From Vanilla planifolia (taxonomy: Eukaryota > Streptophyta > Magnoliopsida > Asparagales > Orchidaceae), in assembly GCA_023846275.1 (NCBI GenBank), contig CM043875.1, forward strand, positions 7,886,626 through 7,950,625: a DNA stretch of 64,000 nt, written 5' to 3'. The notes beneath the pieces were generated by a model. The model searched no databases. It saw only the letters and a program-made list of their open reading frames with translations, and was not told where the DNA came from. A program made the position numbers and the translations under genes. Positions 1-12,900 of this stretch are shown piece by piece (the first letter of the stretch is position 1; each line of letters opens with the position of its first letter).

Positions 1-1311
1 CTCTTAAGAGATTCACTCATTTTATAATTAGCTTAATTTCTTTAATAATTATTTGAAAATTTTGAAAAGTAAATCTTTTACATTTTATGATGTTATAATA
101 TATAAAATGTGTGTGAGATTTCATTTTAAATAAAAATTTGTGTTTTAATTTGATCAAGTAACCCTGATACTCTACTTTCAAATAATAGTTTTATTTCTTC
201 ATTAAAACATATGCCATAATCAAAGTTTGAGCCTAAAAATAATTCTAAATCTAAAAATGAGATTGAAGCTATTATTTTCTTGAGTCATAGATCATTTAAA
301 TCTTATTTCTTTATCTATAAAAATATTCTCATGAACTTATAACTTTTAATTTACAAATTCTTAATTCTTTCATTATAGATATAAAAATTATTGAATTTAT
401 AATTGTTATCAAATTATATAATCCAAATTCTTCACTTTGAAAGTATGATATTTAAATTTATTTGATAACAAATTTAATTTTAATTATCATATGCAAGCTT
501 ATATTGATATAAGAGATGCTTTTGAGGATATTATTATTATTATTACCCACAACCCTAAGAATTAGAAATGGTTACTCATGATGGTTAGAATATCATACTT
601 AGGCAAATCACCATTGAGTTAAATAAAGAATGTACTCAACTTATTTGTCTGGTTTTTCATGTAATTAGATTATTTGACATCCTTATTTTTTAGAATGATT
701 TACAAAAATTGATATTAAGTATGATAAAAAAAGATTTACTTGGAATACAACTTTATAAAATAGAGTTTTCTTGGAAGGATGGATTAATATAAAGAGAAGT
801 TTGATCTAGATTATGATTTGAGCTAATATAATATGTTTTTATTTATATTTTCTTTAGCTGTAATATTTTTTATTTATTATAAGTTGTAATGAGTCATATA
901 TAATAAATTTATGATATTTTTATCATATATATATATATATTTATTTATTTTTTATTTAGAAAAAATAATTTTTTCAATTTTCTTTGATATATATATAGTT
1001 TTTATCATTATATAAATAAATTTTTAATAACATAAAATTATTATATTGATTTAATAAAACTAATAGAGTAAAAAACTCTCATTTTTTTCTACATTATTTT
1101 AGTATTAAAAAAGATTCCTAATTTATTTGTCTTCCTTTTTTATCGTTAATTTTATACTATGAAAAAGAATTTCTATGTATAAAGTCTTATAAATTGTGCA
1201 AATCAAGATTTAATTACACTATATATTGAATAATTTTAATATTTTTTTATTTTTGAATTTTCTTAATTTTTATTTTATTATATTTCTTTAAATCTTAGAA
1301 ATCCTAAAACC
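1..1311. other. AT-rich intergenic DNA
   Basis: This stretch is very AT-rich and I see no open frame or motif of a known family. It includes short ATT and TA microsatellite runs near 529-545 and 928-942. Stops are dense in every frame. It may hold old transposon debris, but nothing can be assigned. Confidence 0.6.
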
Positions 1312-1850
1312 ATCCATCAGACCACAGCCACCTGTCATTCCCGGTTTATCTCTCGAGCTTCGGGTGGCCTTATTCTTTCTGCGTCAGCTTCTGCCCCGCA
1401 AACCCGCAACCCTAATCCGTCCATCTCCCAAGCTCCCTCCATCTCGCCTCCCTTAAACTCTCCTGCCGACCGCCTCTTGCCTGTCCCGTTCTTCCTCCGT
1501 CATCTCCACTCCGTTACCGAGCCTCTCCGTTGTCGATCTTCCCTGCCTCCATCCTAATCCATGCCCTGATCGGACCACCTCGTCTCCCGTCGCTACTTAC
1601 ACCTTGTTCTTCCTCCCTTAAACTCTCCTGCCGACCGCCTCTTGCCAGTCCCGTTCTTCCTCCGTCATCTCCACTCCGTTGCCGAGCCTCTCCGTTGTTG
1701 ATCTTCCCTGCCCTCATCGGACCACTTCGTCTCCAGCCGCTACTTACACCTTGTTCTCCGCCAATAGCTCCGGCGCCCCTTCTTGAGCTAGTCGCTGCCG
1801 ATTCGGTGCCTAGTCCCCACAGCCCATTTGACACGAGCTCCAACTGTAGC
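1312..1850 (+). promoter_or_regulatory. GC-rich promoter or 5' leader of the SICKLE-like gene, tandemly duplicated
   Basis: Base composition changes abruptly from AT-rich to a pyrimidine- and C-rich block, as is common for plant 5' untranslated leaders. The block contains a tandem duplication: the unit starting at 1451 is repeated from 1616, and its second half (starting 1571) recurs at 1718, so the second unit is about 18 bp shorter. Copies differ at a few bases. The block lies upstream of the SICKLE-like coding exon on the same strand, and a likely acceptor (TTTTTCAG) ends at 3179, so a leader intron of about 1.3 kb is plausible; a possible donor GT lies at 1846, which is weak. Open frames of about 107-118 codons cross the block on both strands, but they are biased-composition shadows with no recognisable domain. 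Confidence 0.45.
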
Positions 1851-1851
1851 T

Positions 1852-3179
1852 GACGATCATCCTGCAACACTCTAGTACACCTCTAACTCTCCTTACTAAC
1901 ATATGCTAAACTTTGATGCACACTCTAATTGCATTGTGGCTTTGTGATTTATATTATTCACAAATTCATTAGATCTTTATTGGATATTATGTTACATATT
2001 ATATGACTAATTGAAATTTGAAAACTTGGTTTTATTGCATTACCTAACTCGGTCCATTTAGTTGCATTCCTATATGTTATGCATTTTGGTACTATCAGTA
2101 TCTTGATTTTTGAGTCTATAATATTCAAGTTATTTCATGTCTAATATATGTATCTTGTTATTTGTTACACCTGATGATTTCTAACATATCTTGCCATGTA
2201 TTTTAATTTATGTTACTTTCTATGATACTCATGCCATTTGTCCACATGTTTTGTTACTTGCCCATGCTATATATCTGTTGCATGTTTGCACTAGTTTTTT
2301 TTAGTTGCTTATTCAAACCACTATTCTATTTGACTATACGAATCATTTTATTTTCCATTCATGGATTGCATTCCATTTCTTGCAAATATTAGGAGTTTGG
2401 TTATGCTACTTGTTTGTCACAAATCTTGATTGTTAGTTGGTATATATAATTTAATGAGTGGATTTATGATAAACTATGATCGAGAGGTCCCATTCTGATC
2501 CTAGGTTGAGACTGATGAGTCACCATGTGATATTTTGCTTGGGTCAATGCAACTCGTGGGGAGCTTTGAGAGAGTGATCAATATTATTATCTGTATGTTA
2601 CCCATTATGTTCTCATGTAGTTTTCTCTCATAATTCTCAGCTTTGAAAGAAGCCTAGTTTAGTTATGTTTTATTTCTATTTCACTTTTTTGTTGACAAAA
2701 TGGTTTTTTTATTTGCTTACAATCATTGATTATGATTATATAAATCATTCGTGAACTATATTCTAATTTAGTTATTGTCATTTGTCATACGTTTCATCCA
2801 ACAATTTTTTATTTTCTATGAATTTTGATATTGTTATTAATCTTATATCCATGCTGTCCTTTTGATCTTTGTTCATAAAATTTTATTGCATTTTATTAAA
2901 TTGCATGCATGGATAATTAGACTTGAAATATAATTGATAATGTTTGATTAGGTGATCTATTTTTCATTATGCACTGCATTTTGAGTAAGCTACATGTTTA
3001 TTTAATTTGATTCAAAATATCTGTTAAAAGCTTATCCTTTGTGTAATTATTATTGAATAATGATTTAATGTAATGGTATGTACAAATTCTTATATAATAT
3101 AATGGCTGTGACTTCTACTAGTTCAATGATCGTCTACAACTAAGTTGTGTGACTTACCCATGCTATTTATGTTTTTCAG
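1852..3179 (+). other. Probable 5' UTR intron of the SICKLE-like gene
   Basis: This is T-rich, AT-rich sequence without a convincing open frame, lying between the GC-rich leader block and the first coding exon. It ends in a pyrimidine-rich tract and CAG at 3177-3179, a good plant 3' splice site. The donor is not certain. No transposon motif was recognised. The assignment is inferred from position and composition; without transcript data it could equally be promoter DNA. Confidence 0.35.
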
Positions 3180-3339
3180 ATTAAATTTAATGGAGGTCGA
3201 CTATCATGGACGTTGTCAACATCACCATTTTATTTTTCTCCATCTTACATCCTTTCGTTGAGCTTCCTCATCTTTCATACCTCAGTTCTCCAAAACATTT
3301 ATCTCTCGTTCTCTCTCAGTGTTTATTATATTTATATAC

Positions 3340-3676
3340 ATGGAGGAAGAATCCAGGAAGAGGAGAGAGAGGCTACAAGCCATGCGCATGGAAGTCTCAG
3401 TTGCTTCAACTGAGGACTCACCCAATTCTTTCTCCATGATGAGTATGCCTCTCTCTAACCCTTTGATACACCCTGAACCAGTATTGGAAAGCCCATTGCC
3501 TCAATATAGGTTTGATTACTATACTGACCCTATTGCTGCCTACTCTATTGGAGAGAGAAATACAAGAGGCGACAACAGTGGTCGTGGACGTGGTGACTAC
3601 TTCTCTCCACAGGCTTTCTCAACTCCCATCCGAAGAGTCTCCCCCTTGTCATATTCTGCCGAACGACCAATAATAG
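3340..3676 (+). CDS. SIC: SICKLE-like protein, coding exon 1 (residues 1-112 and first base of codon 113)
   Basis: This exon encodes the N-terminal part of a protein resembling Arabidopsis SICKLE, a nuclear proline/serine-rich protein linked to microRNA biogenesis, splicing and intron-lariat turnover. The visible family signatures are a charged N-terminus containing the block KRRERLQAMRME (residues about 7-18) and the motif RFDYYTDPIAAYS at residues 57-69. I chose the ATG at 3340: the frame stays open seven codons further upstream, but the conserved protein begins here. The exon ends at ATAG|GTAATG (donor after 3676), leaving phase 1. Joining to the exon at 9375 keeps the frame and gives 312 residues, close to the roughly 320 of the Arabidopsis protein. 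Arg/Gly-rich sequence follows near residues 80-88. The family call is from recalled similarity, not from a search. Confidence 0.75.
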
Positions 3677-6600
3677 GTAATGATTTTGGAACTTCAAATC
3701 CTTATTTCTTGTTTACGTATGTTTGAAGTTTTAAATTATGTCATCTAGTTGCTTGTATGTTTATGTACTTATGATAGATTGGCTATCATATCATCAGCTA
3801 AATTTTTCCTTATTAATGTGGATAGGTAATGATGAGAAGGTTGTTTTTAATTTGTTGTTAAAATAGTGTTTTAACTTATCAATTAGAAGTTGAAATTGAA
3901 AATTGGACTGGAATTTAACTGAATGTAGATTTTTTTTGCATATGAAATTTATGCATATTCTATTTCATGGCATTATAGGAAATCTCATTTGGCAGGATCT
4001 TACCCTGTTTCAAAGGAATTATTTATCATCTTATTTAATATTGCCAGTGATGTCATTTTAAATTTTTAAAGGCAAGGTTGGATCTGCATAAGGCTTAGAT
4101 AATCATCTTGTACTCATCAATTAGGGAATGATTCAAGAAATTTTGAGATTATGCCATCATCCTATTTTGTTGAATGCCAATGTGCATTCGTCACCATATA
4201 ATTTATTTGTAATCACTATGCTACAAAAGTGGAAATTGGGGGATGGAGATTCATCTAATTGTGGAAATCCCATTGATGACAAGCATATAAAGAGATTTTT
4301 GCAAGTTTTACAAGTCAAGAATCAAGAATCCTTTGGAAATTTGGTGATATGTAAGCTTTAGGCAAGGATTGTCCTTTATAGCTTTGAAAGCCAATAGTAT
4401 TTTCTAAAAGAAAAGAGAATTGGGTTGGACTTTTATCTAGAGAGTTGGAGGATTTTTTTTCATAAGAGATATTAATTCTTCTTTGCATCATTTTCTTGTG
4501 TTGTTTTCATCTCAACATTTTTACTACTTTATCTATCATGTGCCTATCTTATGAGGAGAAGCTAGCATGAAATAAGCAGGTAATGCCAAATTATGTGTGT
4601 TAAGTTTGAGGTGTTCTTTTAAGTTTGTTGTATGATTCCCCTTTACTTCCCTTTGTTATTCGACCTTATTGAATGGCTTGGGTTAAGATTTGAATTAGAT
4701 ATTTGATATCAATGCAAGTCATTTATATTTGGGAATATTGGGTGTGGAAATTGTAACCTTTTATGTAGTGATTGTGAATTGAAAAGATTGTTGGGGAAAT
4801 AACAACCATGAAAGAAAGGCGATTGCTCAAGATTTGCAACTATAAATGTTGTTGGAGGCATGTGTTACTTCTCTAACAAGGTAGACACAAACTCTTATGG
4901 TGATGATGTAGGAGTTGGTGACACCTTTTTAAGAATCAAAGCAGAATTATTTATTTTTGAAATTGGAAGTGTAGGTTGCTTTCTTTTAACAAAATAGGTA
5001 AAGTTTACATAGATGGAGTGAAGAAAGTACTAATAATATCTCTAAAGAGTTTTTAGTTGACAAAGGACACAAGGAGGATTTTAGCAAGAGGTGAAGGATA
5101 TGGATCTTTGGTTGATGGCGATAAGGACCACAACAATTTTGTTACTTTAGTAGGCAGTGGTTCAAATAATCCTTTAGTGGCCAAGTTTGATATTCTAACC
5201 CATGGAAGAGAGATTAATGAAGAGAAGATTGATGCTTGGCTTGATTAGTTTGTAGCATATTTCTATAGTATTGTTATATAAGTTTCAATACAGCTACTTT
5301 TGCAGGGTTGAATGCTAGAATGACCTTCGTTATTTTGGTATTCTATTAGGTTACAATTGGGGTAATTTGAAGAATCTCTTAAGGGAAGATTTTTACCTCA
5401 TGGGTTATGAGGGTGTGAGGTGCAGTAGCTTGAGTTTTGACAACAAAAGAATTAGTTGATGCAAAATTACACCATAGATTTTAAGAGATTGCCAATAGAT
5501 TTATCATTTTATGTTAGCATGGAGCTTTTCACTCTTTCATTTCATTAGTATCGATTAGGCAAGTGCCTTCACATGGCTATTAAGAATAAGAAAATGAGCA
5601 TGATGTGAACTTGAATGAAGGTGGTTTTAGAAACAACAAGAATTCTTTTGAGGTAGGTGCTTCTAATTTCTCTTCCTAGTCAAGTTCTAAGAAATGTCAT
5701 CATTGCAAGGACCATGACATTTGAAGGGAGTGTTTGGCTATGTATGTGGAGTTGAAGGGCAAGAATGATGTTGACAAGGGGAAGAAGGTTGTTATTATTT
5801 CTATTGGGGAAACTTTTCCTTTAAAATGGTTGGAGGAAGTTAACCATAGCTAGTCATTGATGATAGGGATAGAGAGACAACAAGCCTTCGAAAGAGGATT
5901 ATTGCATGAATTGGTTTAGGAGTTGTTTTCTCTTTATATCTCGATAGGAGAGGAGTTTGTTCATATTGTCTTTGATTTTATATTTCACAAAACCTTGGCT
6001 GCCACAAACTTGATTGAGAGGTTTTGATTGGATATGATACCAAATCCATGCCCCCTTGTTTTGGGATAGATTTATGACTTGGTGGACTTAAATTGAATTG
6101 ATGGTGTTGGCATGAGTTTATTTTCACTTTGGACTACATTGATAAGGTAGTATGTGGCATATTGTCACTTGATGCTTGTTAAGTGATTTTGGGTTGTCAT
6201 TATTTGTGTAAGTGGGATGGATTTTAGTTTTGACAACAATAAGGAATGAAACTTTGCATAGATAGGAAGACTTTCCTTCTTAAAGAGACAACATATTTAA
6301 GTAGTGCAAGAAACTTGTGGTAGGCATGCAAGTAATCCTTCCATCAGGAAAGGTGCAAAGACATGATGAGGAGAAAGAGCAACTAAAAGTTAAGTAGTTG
6401 TAGACACCGACTTTGTTGGAAGAGCTTATATCAAGGATAGTAGGAACAATAGTTGGTAGTATGATATGATTAGTTGACGATCTAGTTCAGATGAACAAGT
6501 AGCTATTGGATAATCCTATCAAAGGAATTGAAGTGTGGCAACAAGTATTAATTTTGGGGTTTGGGGGTTGGGATGGGTGGGCGGTTTGTTTTGTTTTTAA

Positions 6601-9374
6601 GTTATTTGGAACTTCTAATTTCATAATTGGATTGTTCGATTATGTTAAAGTATGATGATTTGAGACATGTTTGATGTGAATCTTGGAAGTCATCAACTAA
6701 GAGTTTGTTAAGGATTAAAATTTCATTCCAATGTTGTTTGGTGATAATTCTTAATTTAACTTATTAGGATTATATAGGATTCCTAGAGATTGGTATCTAG
6801 GAATTGTTTGCAACATTTTTTCATAATTTGTTCCAATGACCCTTGGGTTACTTTCCCATCTAGTTGTGGAGATCTAGTAGAGATCTAATATAGAAAGATC
6901 CCTTGAGGTCTGGGGAGAAAGGATCAAGAATTCTTGGATCCTTTGTTGGACCCTTGGGATTGAAGTTTTGACCAAGGGTAGTTTTTAAGAGCTTTGAGGA
7001 GCAAAGATGTTTTGCCAAGGGATAATTGGATTTGATTTTCTATTTGAAGAGCTAACACATTTGTTCTAATAAGATCTTAGTGTTTTCTCACATCTTTTTA
7101 TTGTATGGTTTTTCTATCTAATTTTTTGCCATGTTATCTACCTAATTCTTATCTCGTGAGATGAGGGCAATGGAAAGGAAGAAGGTTACGCAACTTTTGC
7201 ATGTTAACACCCAGTTATCTTTGTTTTGAATTTTTGTAGGGTTTTACTTCACTTTCTTTCTCATATGCCCCACTTTAAGTCTTGTTAATGTGCGGTTTAT
7301 TTTCTGAAGTGGTTCATGCAAGAAGTGGATCATATATGTGCACAGAATTTGGTTTTTTGGTAAATTTTGTCATTTTTGAGAAGAACCACTAAGTGATCTA
7401 TATTCGAGCTCGAGCTCGAGCTCAAGCTATATTAGCCATTGTAGGTTCACCTCTGAGCTCTACATAATTTGCATCAAGAAGCCAATTATATATAAAATGT
7501 ATGCCCTAGTTGACTCAACTTATCTGATTTTTGCCACAGCTTCATTCTCCTACCTCTTTCTTAGCTTTGCTACTTCTGCTGCACCTCTTTCTCACTGATT
7601 CAGTTTGCAACTGAGCAGCAGCAACTCCTGGCATCAGCTATGATCTTCACCCATGCCTAGTAGCTGCTGCTAAGCGTGCTAAAGTTCTCCCTGCACAGGT
7701 CTATAGCTAAGCACGGCAGCTACCTTCCTCTCCAACTCTTCCTCCAAGCTGCCTTAACTCATTTTCCACATAAAAGCCTAGGTTGGTTCCTTAAGCTGAA
7801 AGCAATTTTTCAAATCCCATCCAGATAAGGATCAATAGTTAATCCTTAATTTTCCCTCAGTTTCCTTGATAAACACAATTAAACACCCCTCTAGGTTCTC
7901 CCATCCCTAAAACAGCAGCCGGCAAAGCTTATCAAAAACCCAAGCTAGAGGCAGTTACTTAAAGCATGTAAATTCCCAACATACCTCTTACCTATTAAGG
8001 CTTAACTCAGATGGATAAATTAATTCAATTAATCCTTTAAATGTATTAATTGAAGAGACGAATGCATGCTAAGTTATTTAGGGTTTGCTTTTAAGGATGA
8101 TAAGAAATTTTATTTTAAAAATCATATCAAGCTTATTAATGGTCTTACGTATGCATGTGCATCATGTGATATTGATAATTATTTAGAGTTATAATGAAGC
8201 ATAAAAATCATGGCTTGAATTTTTCTACTTCTAGATAAACCCTTTGTTAACTTCACAAACTTAACTGTGATCCATGTGAAGCTGTACTTGCGAGTACGAC
8301 TTGTTAATATTGATTTAAGTGTAGTATTTCTTATGATGGGAATACTATGAGGACAAGAATTTGAAGTTAGCTTGGAGGCCTAGAGAATCTTCCCCTTGTC
8401 TGTTGTTGGCCAGTTAGATTTTTGTGATTGCTCAGGTTCTTGGTGGTATCCTTTCTCTCAGCATGTGTTCTGATGCCTACTAGCAGAAGGGGAGGCCAAT
8501 GCATGGGGAAGCAAGGCAGTTGGTGTCAGGTTGGAGGTCACAGTTGAAGTGTGGTACCATGAGGTTGGCTGGAAGGCAACAATGGCTAATTGGGTTGGAG
8601 AAGGCAGGTGGCAGCTGGGCGCAGTGTGGCAGATCAAGCCAGAGGCGGGTGAGGGAGAGGAACTGAGTTGCTTGGAAGGTGTTATTAAGTGGTGAATTTT
8701 TTAGGTAACTTTGAGGGCATGTTTTCTTTAAGAGGGGTTGAATGGTGTGGATTAAATTCATTGTGTTCTATACTATTTTGGTTAACTTTACCGTGTCTGC
8801 ACAAGCTTTACATCAAGCATGTTGAGTTGTTTGCTATCTCTAGAATTGCTAATTGTATTATATTTAGGTTAGTCTTACCCTTTTTTTTTCTTTCTTGCCT
8901 CTAAAATTACCATGTCTAGAGATTGCTTCACAAATTCGAACACTTTCCATGTCATGTGATATTGCATCATATCATATGAACTCAGAACTCCAACCCAAAA
9001 TTTTTAAAAAATTACATTTTGAGTATTTATATCTTCGAGGATGTGATCAGCCTTATGATAAACCCCATAGACTAAGTTTTTAAATGCATCTTTTTGATAA
9101 ATAACATTTCCTTTGATTAAAATTTTCTTGATAGCATGGACTTGCCAATGGTGTATTGTTCTTTTTTCTTTTTTGTCAGTTATCATAAAGTTCTGTCTCT
9201 ACATCTTCTGCTTTCAAATAGAATTCTCTTTAATGGTTCTCTTCAGCTATTACTATTTGAAGTAGGAACTTACAGAATATTTACTTCAAATATTATCAAT
9301 TACAACCACAAGAAGTTGTGCACTGAAGAATACTGTCTTGCTTAGTCTTTCATCTTTGCTTTACTGATTTCCAG
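3677..9374 (+). other. 5.7-kb intron of the SICKLE-like gene
   Basis: The intron starts GTAATG at 3677 and ends TTTCCAG at 9374. Its two ends join the conserved N- and C-terminal blocks in one frame. It is AT-rich and contains decayed transposon sequence (a gypsy gag-protease relic near 5,050-6,300). It also holds a short GAGCTC/CTCGAG-like self-complementary run at about 7,405-7,425 and less AT-rich DNA of unknown origin at 7,500-8,000 and 8,350-8,700. Short open frames in it (for example 4128-4361, 8480-8761 and 8689-8904) have no recognisable domain. An additional small exon inside the intron cannot be excluded without transcripts. Confidence 0.6.
5050..6300 (+). pseudogene. Decayed Ty3/gypsy gag-protease relic in the intron
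   Basis: Translated fragments broken by stops and frame changes resemble plant gypsy polyprotein. Near 5,205-5,260 a segment reads GREINEEKIDAWLD, like the gag block that follows the basic N-terminus in several gypsy lineages. At 5,697-5,742 a degraded zinc-knuckle-like stretch reads CHHCKDHDI, stop, REC. At about 6,130-6,230 a frame reads YIDKVVCGILSLDAC, stop, VILGCHYL, which resembles the second half of the retroviral-type aspartic protease that ends in a conserved hydrophobic-LG motif. The order gag, knuckle, protease is right and the spacing reasonable. No RT or LTR was recognised. It is clearly older than, and different from, the chromoviruses at 20-64 kb. Confidence 0.55.
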
Positions 9375-9976
9375 CTGGGAAGATGGAGCAACATATGTCT
9401 TCGACCTACATATCTCATGGTGTTCAATTTTTGACACCAAATCAGAGGCCAACTGACTCTCAATTATCTGCATCCCATAGTGGTTCATGGAGAAGTTCTA
9501 TTCAATATCGGACTCCCACCGAAGGGAACTCTGGAATCGGTCACAGTAGAAGTCCCAGACCTTGGAATTATACTTGTGGGAGTTCTCCAGACAGCTATGG
9601 CAGTAATGTTTACCCAAGCGTTAGAGGAAGTCCCCATTCTCACTCTAGGGGTCGAAGCTGGCGTTATAGGGGTGCGAACCCTAGCCCCGGAGGTGGAAGA
9701 AGATTTCATAATAAGGATTCTGGTTCAGGAAGGAAAGAATTGGATCACCTTTACGTTAAATCCATGGTGAAAGATCCTTGGCGAAAGCTGAAACCTGTAG
9801 TTGGTAATATTCTTGTGCCCATTAGAGAAACAGGACCAGTTTCTTGGCTTCCCAAATCTATATCAGCTAAGAAGGCCAAAGTTGCTGAGCCCATCAAATC
9901 CAAGCAGAACCTTGCAGAGTACCTTGCAATGGCCTTTGAAGAGGCGGCGAGAAGTGAATGTAAGGAGAAGGATTAA
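9375..9976 (+). CDS. SIC: SICKLE-like protein, coding exon 2 (C-terminal 200 residues)
   Basis: The exon follows TTTCCAG and completes the phase-1 codon left by exon 1, then runs to TAA at 9974-9976. An internal ATG at 9383 is not the start of the protein. The middle part is Ser/Gly/Arg/Pro-rich, low in hydrophobics and probably disordered, with many RG, SP and GGGR-type elements. The C-terminal family blocks are clear: DPWRKLKPVVG from residue 246, WLPKS from residue 270, and a final helix-like LAEYLAMAFEEAA segment. Conservation of these blocks in the same order as in Arabidopsis SICKLE is the main reason for the assignment. With exon 1 the gene looks intact, so it is probably functional despite the transposon-filled intron. 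Confidence 0.75.
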
Positions 9977-12900
9977 TTATAAAATGGCACTGGAACTTGA
10001 GAGATTGGTTGAGCTGTACTGTATTCATTTCCTTGCTTTCCATGAAGACATGATGTGTTTGATGTTTGTGGCATGCAGGAATGCATGTTTAATTCAATAC
10101 CCATCACTTGTTTAAATATCATCTGGAATACAAGCATGGATATTTGCTGTATGTAGTCTTCTGCAGGAAGAAGATTCTGTTTTCAAGGTTTGTTTCAGCA
10201 TGGATATCATGTTGGTAGCTTGATTTGTGCAACTTTGGCTTTATTTATCTGATGGTCAAGTTGGGTGGGAGAACGAAAAATGAAATCGTTTTTTCCTTTT
10301 TTTTTTATTATAGTCGGTTGAAAAATAATAGGTTATAATTCCATATAGAATTGTCATATATTTAATGATAAAATCATATTGAGAGTGGCGACTCTTGTTA
10401 AGTTCTTTAGGATTAGAAAATTTTGATCAACCAAAGCCGTTATTGATAACAGGCAGTAACCGTTTTGGCTTTGGGATCATTTTACTAACTATTTTCTTTT
10501 TTTATTTTTCACTTGTTGAATATATGTTTCAAATTCAAAATTCACATTTTGTCCATTTAAACAAAGGCTTCTTCAACATTTTAGTACCATCAAGTAGGTA
10601 TGTGTATTCTTGCTTTGATAAATGGCAAAGGAAAAATTTATATCATTTTGATGATGGATACAATTGTCATCCTCTTCCTCAAGAACCTAAGCCTAAGTTC
10701 TATCGGGGAACTTTCTTATGTTTTGCTTGCCACTTAAAATTGCCTTGAACCCCAACCACAATGGCTCCCAAGCTCTTTTTGTCACCCGAAAGTCTCATTC
10801 TTCCACTTTAAGTACCTAAAGCCCTTTTTGCCTCCCTCAAGAGAGCTACTTTTTGCTCACTTTGAATGCGACTCTAGAATTTTCCTACATGTGTTGCTCG
10901 CAATGTTTAAAAGAATTTAAAAGCTGCATGTTGCACGTGTCGATCATGTCTAACAATGTCGAATTAAGATGTACCTTTGTTGATCCATGTTGAACCATAA
11001 TAAAACCAGCCATTTCTCTCTGGAATGTACTTAAGAACCCTACTTGCAACTACTATAAAGCTTATTTTAATCTAATTACTTTTCCTTGTTGCTCAAATTT
11101 TTTTGCTCCAACAACAAGGAGATGAAAGGCTTTATAATCTTTTTAAAGATGTCATCTTGCCCATAAGACAAACTTCTTTATCCCCAATTCAAGAAAGCTT
11201 TTGTTCAAATTTTTTAAATCTCTTTTTCTACATTAAAATTTTTGGTGTTGCTCATAAGGAAAGAAAGAAAGCAAAAATAGAAATCAAGACAAAGCCACAC
11301 CCACTTTTAAAAAAAGAAGTGTTCAATAGTCGAAAACAAGAGATAGCAAGAGTCCCCATACCTAGTCTCAAATCTCATAAAATTCAAAACCTTCTTTATT
11401 GTTTGTTTGTAACCTTCTTATTTGATTAGAAAAAAAATGAGAAACTTTACAAAGTTTGTTTCCACTCTTCTTATACTCTTAGGAGAGCAAATTAGGACAA
11501 ACTTGACCACCTTACTAAAGAAAACTATGCCAAACATGCCAAACACTTCAAACATACCTAATATACAAAATATGTTAAACATGTTAAACACACATCTCCT
11601 TTCAACAAAGAGCCACTTGAAGCTCTTTCCAATGCACCCAAACCTTATTATATCATATCTACTTCCAAAACTTGCATAATTCACACAAACTATTTAAAAC
11701 ATCCTCTTAATAATTTAGTGATGTCTTATAACATAAGCCTCTCTAGCTCACACCAAACTGAAGCTCTTTTTTTGTCTTTGATTTGACCTCAAAATGCTAA
11801 CAAATAGGTAGGTGAACTACCCAAGAAAAAAAAATCAATGGATAAAAATAATGTAAAATAACTCTACAAAGGTGGCATATAGTAGTCATAATATAATAAT
11901 AACAAATACATGAATCAAAAGTTAAGAAAATTATAAAAGTCTATAACTAATGTAAATCTTTTAATAGCACACAAAGTAAGAATATTTAATGATTTTCTAG
12001 TAAAACTTGAGGGTAAGATGCAAAGATTGTGAATATAACAACTTTAAGAAGGATCCTGGAAAAAATCTAAAATAAGGGAAGCTACATTCATTCATCGAAG
12101 ATGATGAAAATGATATCTTTTCTTGACTAATTTTGCATTAGCTTATTCTCTCAAAGTTAATTGATCTATTTATATACAAAAGGTACTCAAAGGATTGAAT
12201 ATAGTATTACGATTAATTAAATAATGGTTATAGTCTATTTTTTACAAAGGTTAAATTAGCTGTTATAGGTTTTTATCTTTATTTGTACTATATGATAAGT
12301 TGGACCACACTGTAAGATGACTCCAATTGAACTACTTGGACAAAAATTAGATTATATGATTTACTTTGACTATAATTCAAAAACGTATCATATTATATGA
12401 TAAATAAATATTGTACTATACAAAGTGCTCGACATCTTATTGTACAAACATTAAGGTTCATTTTTTACCTTCATATCTCTCTATTGAAATAAGAATTATA
12501 CATTATGATGAGTACCGAAATATTATACAAAGCAATCCAATTCTCTCTCTTTCTTTATTTGTTATAATTATCAAGACAACCACATTATTCAGTTACAAGC
12601 AATCATATTATATGAGCGTTTCAATTTTTATATTTTCTCTTAAGATCTTAGTCCATAGATAATCATATTATATGATAATATGTATCATATTATACAACTA
12701 CCTTTCACACATAACTTAAAACAATCATCTCACATTCCTCTTTGTAATGTATTAGTGTTATAGTCGATCATACTGTATGATATGATGGAATATATTGTAT
12801 GAAGTACTGGAACTCTTATGATTACATATGATGAAATTTTTTTATTCTCCTTCATGCATTAGTTTTAATATTAATCATGTTGTATAATAAATATATCATA

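Noticed and set aside
1514..1870. Open frames of 107 and 118 codons on both strands over the GC-rich leader
   Set aside because: They arise from biased pyrimidine/purine composition and the tandem duplication; no domain, and opposite-strand frames mirror each other.
8480..8904. Minus 93-codon and plus 71-codon frames in the SICKLE-like intron
   Set aside because: No domain, no splice context, and they overlap on opposite strands in less AT-rich DNA.
11418..11684. Opposed frames with NMPN-like short repeats
   Set aside because: They come from a short repeated CAAACATG-like sequence; no family match.
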